The notes beneath the pieces were generated by a model that saw nothing but the letters and a program-made list of their open reading frames with translations, did no database searches and had not been told where the DNA came from. This document shows, in pieces, positions 61,065-64,000 of a DNA stretch of 64,000 nucleotides. The stretch comes from Anaerovorax odorimutans DSM 5092. Its GTDB lineage: Bacteria > Bacillota > Clostridia > Peptostreptococcales > Anaerovoracaceae. The stretch is taken from the NCBI RefSeq assembly GCF_000426305.1, contig NZ_AUFC01000001.1, positions 290,058 to 354,057 of the forward strand, given 5' to 3'. A program made the position numbers and the translations under genes. Within the stretch, counting starts at the first letter, position 1. The number at the start of each line of letters is the position of its first letter.

Positions 61065-61547
61065 ATGCTTGATACAGATGATATTTATAAAGACTATGCA
61101 GAAATTGTTTTTAAGTTTTTAATAAGTCTTTGTAATGATGCTGATACTGCGGAAGAGCTTACGCAAGAAACATTTTATCGTGCTGTAAAATCAGCAAAAC
61201 GGTATGATGGTACATGTAAAATATCAACGTGGCTTTGCCAAATCGCTAAACATGTATGGTATCAAGAAATTGATAAAAAGAAACGTAAAAAAACAGTTGC
61301 TTTAGAAGATGATATTATTTGTGACAGATTAAATCCGGAAGAGGAAATTTGTCTGACAGAAGAAAAAATGGAACTTATTAAAGCAGTACATATTCTTGAT
61401 GAAACTTCAAAAGAGATAGTTTTGCTTCGCATAACAGGAGCTTTTACCTTTAAAGAGATTGGTGAAATATTTAATAAAAATGAAAATTGGGCAAGAGTAA
61501 CTTTTTATAGAGCAAAACAAAAAATTATGAAAGGAAGATTGAAATGA
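61065..61547 (+). CDS. ECF sigma factor
   Basis: 160 aa. Region 2 has CNDADTAEELTQETFYRAVKS and TWLCQIAKHVWYQEI; region 4 has VHILDETSKEIVLLRITGAF and FKEIGEIFNKNENWARVTFYRAKQKI. Its stop overlaps the start of the anti-sigma gene (ATGA type), so translation is coupled. AAGGGGTGAA precedes the ATG. Different in sequence from the ECF factor at 23314. Confidence 0.93.
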   Translation: MLDTDDIYKDYAEIVFKFLISLCNDADTAEELTQETFYRAVKSAKRYDGTCKISTWLCQIAKHVWYQEIDKKKRKKTVALEDDIICDRLNPEEEICLTEEKMELIKAVHILDETSKEIVLLRITGAFTFKEIGEIFNKNENWARVTFYRAKQKIMKGRLK

Positions 61548-62170
61548 AGTGTGAGATTATAAAAGACTTATTACCAAGCTATATTGATAATTTAACTAGT
61601 ACTGAAAGTAACCTTGAGATAGAAGAACACTTGAAAACTTGTTCAAAATGTAAAGAAACTTTGGAACTAATGAAAGCGGAAGTTCCTGTGGAAGAACCAG
61701 AATATAATAAAGAGAAAATTAAGCCATTTAAAAAGCTAAATAAAAAGATAGTAAAATCCATATTATTAACCTTGATGATTTGTATTATAGCAGTATGTAT
61801 GTATTTATATTTCTTTGGATTTGGTTGGAAAGTAAATTCCGAAGATATGGAGATCAAACCTTCTTATCAAGATGGTTTAATTACTTTAAATTTTGAATTG
61901 ACTAACGGCAGAGTTCTTAATGTATGGAATTCCCCTAAATATAAACATACTGAGGATAGATTTAAACATAAAATCTTTACAGAATGTTTTAATAGTGTTT
62001 TAGATGATAGAGGAAAATATCCAAATCAATATTCTTGGGGAATAAATTACTTAGATGAAGATGGAAACGTATCACCATATGTAAAAGATGAATTTATAGT
62101 ATTATATTTTAAAGATAAAACGGAGACTATATATATGAAAGATGTTATTGAAGAATTAAATATTAAATAA
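61544..62170 (+). CDS. Anti-sigma factor, zinc-finger type
   Basis: 208 aa. The N-terminal zf-HC2 motif is EEHLKTCSKCKETLELM (H-x3-C-x2-C, about 28-45). One membrane span, VKSILLTLMICIIAVCMYLYFFGF (about 68-92), leads to an extracytoplasmic beta-rich domain with WNSPKYKHTEDRFKHK and KDKTETIYMKDVIEEL. It starts 4 bp inside the sigma gene. Same ECF/anti-sigma plan as the pair at 23314-24968, with a shorter outer domain. Confidence 0.88.
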   Translation: MKCEIIKDLLPSYIDNLTSTESNLEIEEHLKTCSKCKETLELMKAEVPVEEPEYNKEKIKPFKKLNKKIVKSILLTLMICIIAVCMYLYFFGFGWKVNSEDMEIKPSYQDGLITLNFELTNGRVLNVWNSPKYKHTEDRFKHKIFTECFNSVLDDRGKYPNQYSWGINYLDEDGNVSPYVKDEFIVLYFKDKTETIYMKDVIEELNIK

Positions 62171-62234
62171 TTTAAAATACATTGAAATTAACTTTTCTAA
62201 CTCTTACTCATATACTGCAATAGGGGTGAACAGT

Positions 62235-63221
62235 ATGACTTTATGTAATGCCGCATTTGAAGGCGGCGGAGTAAGAGGTATAGGTCATGTTGGAGCAGCA
62301 TGTGTATTTGAAAAAAAGGGGTATGATTTTTTAAATTTAGTTGGTTCATCAGCAGGTGCTATCGTTGCAACACTTTTAGCTGTGGGATATAAATGTGATG
62401 AAATAAAAGAAATAATGAAATCTATTGATTATTTAAAATTTAAGCAAAAGGATTTATTGGACTGCTTTGGGACAGTGGGGAAATTCTTTAGTATTGTATT
62501 TGATTTTGGAATTTATAATGCCGATTATTTTGAGAATTGGTTAAATAAATTATTAAAGGAAAAAGGTAAAGCAACTTTTGGTGATGTTAGATTGTATGAT
62601 CGTAGATGTAAAAGATACAAATATAAACTACAGGTAACGGCTTCTGACTTAACAGATAAAAAACTTTTGGTATTACCTAGAGATTTATGGAAATTTGGAA
62701 TAAATCCGGATTCATATAGTATAGCTAAAGCTGTTAGAATGAGTATGAGCATTCCTATATTTTATGAGCCATTTCATTTAAAAGATAAGATGGGACGGGA
62801 GCATCTTATCGTTGATGGGGGACTCTTAAGCAATTATCCGATTTGGATTTTAGATGATGGAGAATCATATCCTCAATATCCTACTTTTGGATTCAAATTT
62901 ATTGAAAATTCCAATGAAAATTCTATAATAAGCCGATCAAAATCGAATATAAATATATTTGATTATTTGAAATTACTAGTTTCTACAACATTAGATGCTA
63001 ATGATAAACAATATATATCAAATTCAAAAGGTGACTTTCAACGTACAATTGGAATTTCAACTAAAGTGAAAGTAGATGGTAAAATTAAAAATATAAGCGC
63101 TACAGATTTTGATATAACCAAAAAGGAGAGTATAGCTTTATTTAATAATGGTGTAAATGCAGCAGAAAGATTTTTAGAACACTGGGATTTTAATAAATGG
63201 AGAAATACTTTTAGAAGATGA
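62235..63221 (+). CDS. Patatin-like phospholipase
   Basis: 328 aa from ATG 62235 (AGGGGTG upstream). The oxyanion-hole motif is FEGGGVRGIGHVGA (about 8-21). The nucleophile elbow is GSSAG, with S39. The catalytic Asp is D194 in LIVDGGLLSNYP. Patatin-like lipases hydrolyse acyl esters of membrane lipids. No signal peptide, so it acts inside the cell, perhaps on phospholipid turnover. No cyclic-nucleotide sensor domain and no CBASS partner beside it. Confidence 0.93.
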   Translation: MTLCNAAFEGGGVRGIGHVGAACVFEKKGYDFLNLVGSSAGAIVATLLAVGYKCDEIKEIMKSIDYLKFKQKDLLDCFGTVGKFFSIVFDFGIYNADYFENWLNKLLKEKGKATFGDVRLYDRRCKRYKYKLQVTASDLTDKKLLVLPRDLWKFGINPDSYSIAKAVRMSMSIPIFYEPFHLKDKMGREHLIVDGGLLSNYPIWILDDGESYPQYPTFGFKFIENSNENSIISRSKSNINIFDYLKLLVSTTLDANDKQYISNSKGDFQRTIGISTKVKVDGKIKNISATDFDITKKESIALFNNGVNAAERFLEHWDFNKWRNTFRR

Positions 63222-63286
63222 TGTAATAAATGTAGAGAAAAAATTTATTTAAAATTTAGAATTTTTGTAGTATAATATTAATATAT

Positions 63287-63372
63287 GCGGATGTGGTGGA
63301 ATGGCAGACACGCTAGCTTCAGGTGCTAGTGAGAGTAATCTCGTGGGGGTTCAAATCCCCCTATCCGTACCA
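63287..63372 (+). tRNA. tRNA-Leu (anticodon CAG)
   Basis: 86 nt with encoded CCA. Acceptor GCGGATG pairs with TATCCGT with G-T at the ends. The anticodon arm CTAGC-TTCAGGT-GCTAG gives CAG. Class II long variable arm TGAGAGTAATCTCG. A terminator follows at once. Confidence 0.94.
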
Positions 63373-63373
63373 C

Positions 63374-63417
63374 AAAAAATCCTAAAACCTTAATTTCAAG
63401 GGTTTTAGGATTTTTTT
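63374..63417 (+). terminator. Terminator after tRNA-Leu(CAG)
   Basis: AAAATCCTAAAACC and GGTTTTAGGATTTT form a long stem followed by a T-run. Confidence 0.9.
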
Positions 63418-63497
63418 AAACTTTTCTCCATATTTTTTTTTAATGATAGAAAAAAAGAGGAATATCATCCCCTTAACTCCCGCAATATCCTTTCGGT

Positions 63498-63596
63498 TCA
63501 TACTAAATTAATTATTCTTTTTATATTATATGCAAGAAAACTAAGTTCTAGCTCTTCTATAAACTTTTCTATGCCATATAAGCCGAAAACGTGTTG
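63498..63596 (-). pseudogene. IS1182-family transposase C-terminal scrap
   Basis: A 32-residue frame ends in VFGLYGIEKFIEELELS and FLAYNIKRIINLV. The FGLYG-x-E and L-A-x-N-I-(R/K) pattern is the usual C-terminus of IS1182 transposases. Stops immediately upstream in frame show the rest is gone. Confidence 0.6.
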
Positions 63597-63683
63597 CTAA
63601 AATCACGGGAAAATTAATGTTATCTCCAAAAGGAACTCGTTACAGATATAAACATTATAATCAGAAATCAAATTTAGTAGAAC

Positions 63684-64000
63684 GTAAGCGTCAAATAAAA
63701 TAGTGTATTGTCTTCGGTTTCTTAATCATGGGATAATATCCAATGTAAATATAAGAATTCTAAAGTACCTTAAGGATCTTAAGGATATTTAGATTAACAT
63801 TGGAGGATGTATTATGGATAAATTGACTAGAGTATCTCACGAATATAAAGTTTCCCTTTGGGCCGGCAGAATTAAAGAATGCAGGCAGAGTGGCATCACC
63901 GTAGCTAAATGGTGTGATCAGAATAATATCGGAATTAAAACCTACTACTACTGGATGCGTAAACTCAAGAGAGAAGTTTTTGAGAATCTTTCAGATGAGC
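63684..64000 (+). mobile_element. IS66-family element, left end (runs off the window)
   Basis: GTAAGCGTCAAATAAAATAG fits the 5'-GTAA ends of IS66 elements. The accessory gene tnpA begins 130 bp inside. Confidence 0.6.
63814..64000 (+). CDS. tnpA: IS66 accessory protein TnpA (partial)
   Basis: 62 residues visible, continuing past the window. AGRIKECRQSGITVAKWCDQ and GIKTYYYWMRKLKRE are the helix-turn-helix core of the IS66 TnpA/InsA accessory protein, usually followed by TnpB and the TnpC transposase. TGGAGGATG precedes the ATG. Confidence 0.85.
   Translation, partial: MDKLTRVSHEYKVSLWAGRIKECRQSGITVAKWCDQNNIGIKTYYYWMRKLKREVFENLSDE

Noticed and set aside
62235..63221. Patatin gene as a CBASS effector
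   Set aside because: No cyclase or sensor gene lies beside it; it stands alone after an ECF sigma/anti-sigma pair.
63574..63711. Open frame reading AKITGKLMLSPKGTRYRYKH on the plus strand
   Set aside because: It is antisense to the IS1182 scrap at one end and runs into the IS66 end at the other, with no start or ribosome site.
1..64000. CRISPR array
   Set aside because: I found no set of regularly spaced repeats and no cas genes.

Overview
The window is from an A+T-rich, Gram-positive, Clostridia-like anaerobe. The signs are strong GGAGG ribosome sites, poly-T hairpin terminators, a two-ASKHA activator of 2-hydroxyacyl-CoA dehydratases, formate-THF ligase beside FolD, a c-di-GMP-I riboswitch and a predicted 6S RNA. 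An amino-acid fermenter of the Sedimentibacter/Tissierellia type is my best guess; this is inference, since no rRNA gene is present.

Layout. 0-12.3 kb: Cys-rich protein, acyl-CoA dehydratase activator, YebC, a decayed RsiV-like gene and a 1831-aa pseudokinase/STAND-ATPase/GAF/histidine-kinase fusion. 12.3-13.1 kb: two tandem type I toxin-antitoxin cassettes with SOS-box-like sites in the toxin promoters; the second toxin is frameshifted. 13.1-13.7 kb: insertion-sequence scars, phased repeats and a sigma-54-like promoter. 13.7-30.7 kb: core-like genes: putrescine/GABA-type aminotransferase, riboswitch-controlled surface protein, 6S RNA, fhs-folD, OPT transporter plus P1 peptidase, PHP phosphatase, an ECF sigma/anti-sigma pair, polA-coaE, an oligopeptide-binding lipoprotein and a small membrane protein.

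30.9-46.2 kb is a 15.2-kb integrative element in the 3' half of tRNA-Leu(GAG), bounded by a perfect 59-bp direct repeat. It carries a tyrosine integrase, a divergently transcribed XRE repressor with an operator region, a run of small phage-like genes (HNH-like, two DUF5659), an SF2 helicase, a hairpin-rich non-coding block, a proteasome-like Ntn-hydrolase/tail-fibre-like fusion, three envelope proteins and a serine resolvase. No capsid, terminase or conjugation genes are seen, so it looks like a satellite or plasmid-like island. 46.3-51.1 kb is a second, visibly G+C-richer island (PD-(D/E)XK nuclease with an unknown partner, MBL-fold hydrolase, membrane proteins) abutting the right attachment site.

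51.5-63.4 kb returns to A+T-rich DNA: NlpC/P60 cell-wall hydrolase, PadR with its membrane partner and a clear operator, FMN reductase, soluble CZB chemoreceptor, an unknown gene, glutamate decarboxylase, a glycosyltransferase-like protein, a second ECF sigma/anti-sigma pair, patatin phospholipase and tRNA-Leu(CAG). An IS1182 transposase scrap and the start of an IS66 element close the window.

The two most interesting systems are the tandem SOS-linked type I toxin-antitoxin locus and the tRNA-Leu element with its Ntn-hydrolase/tail-like protein.
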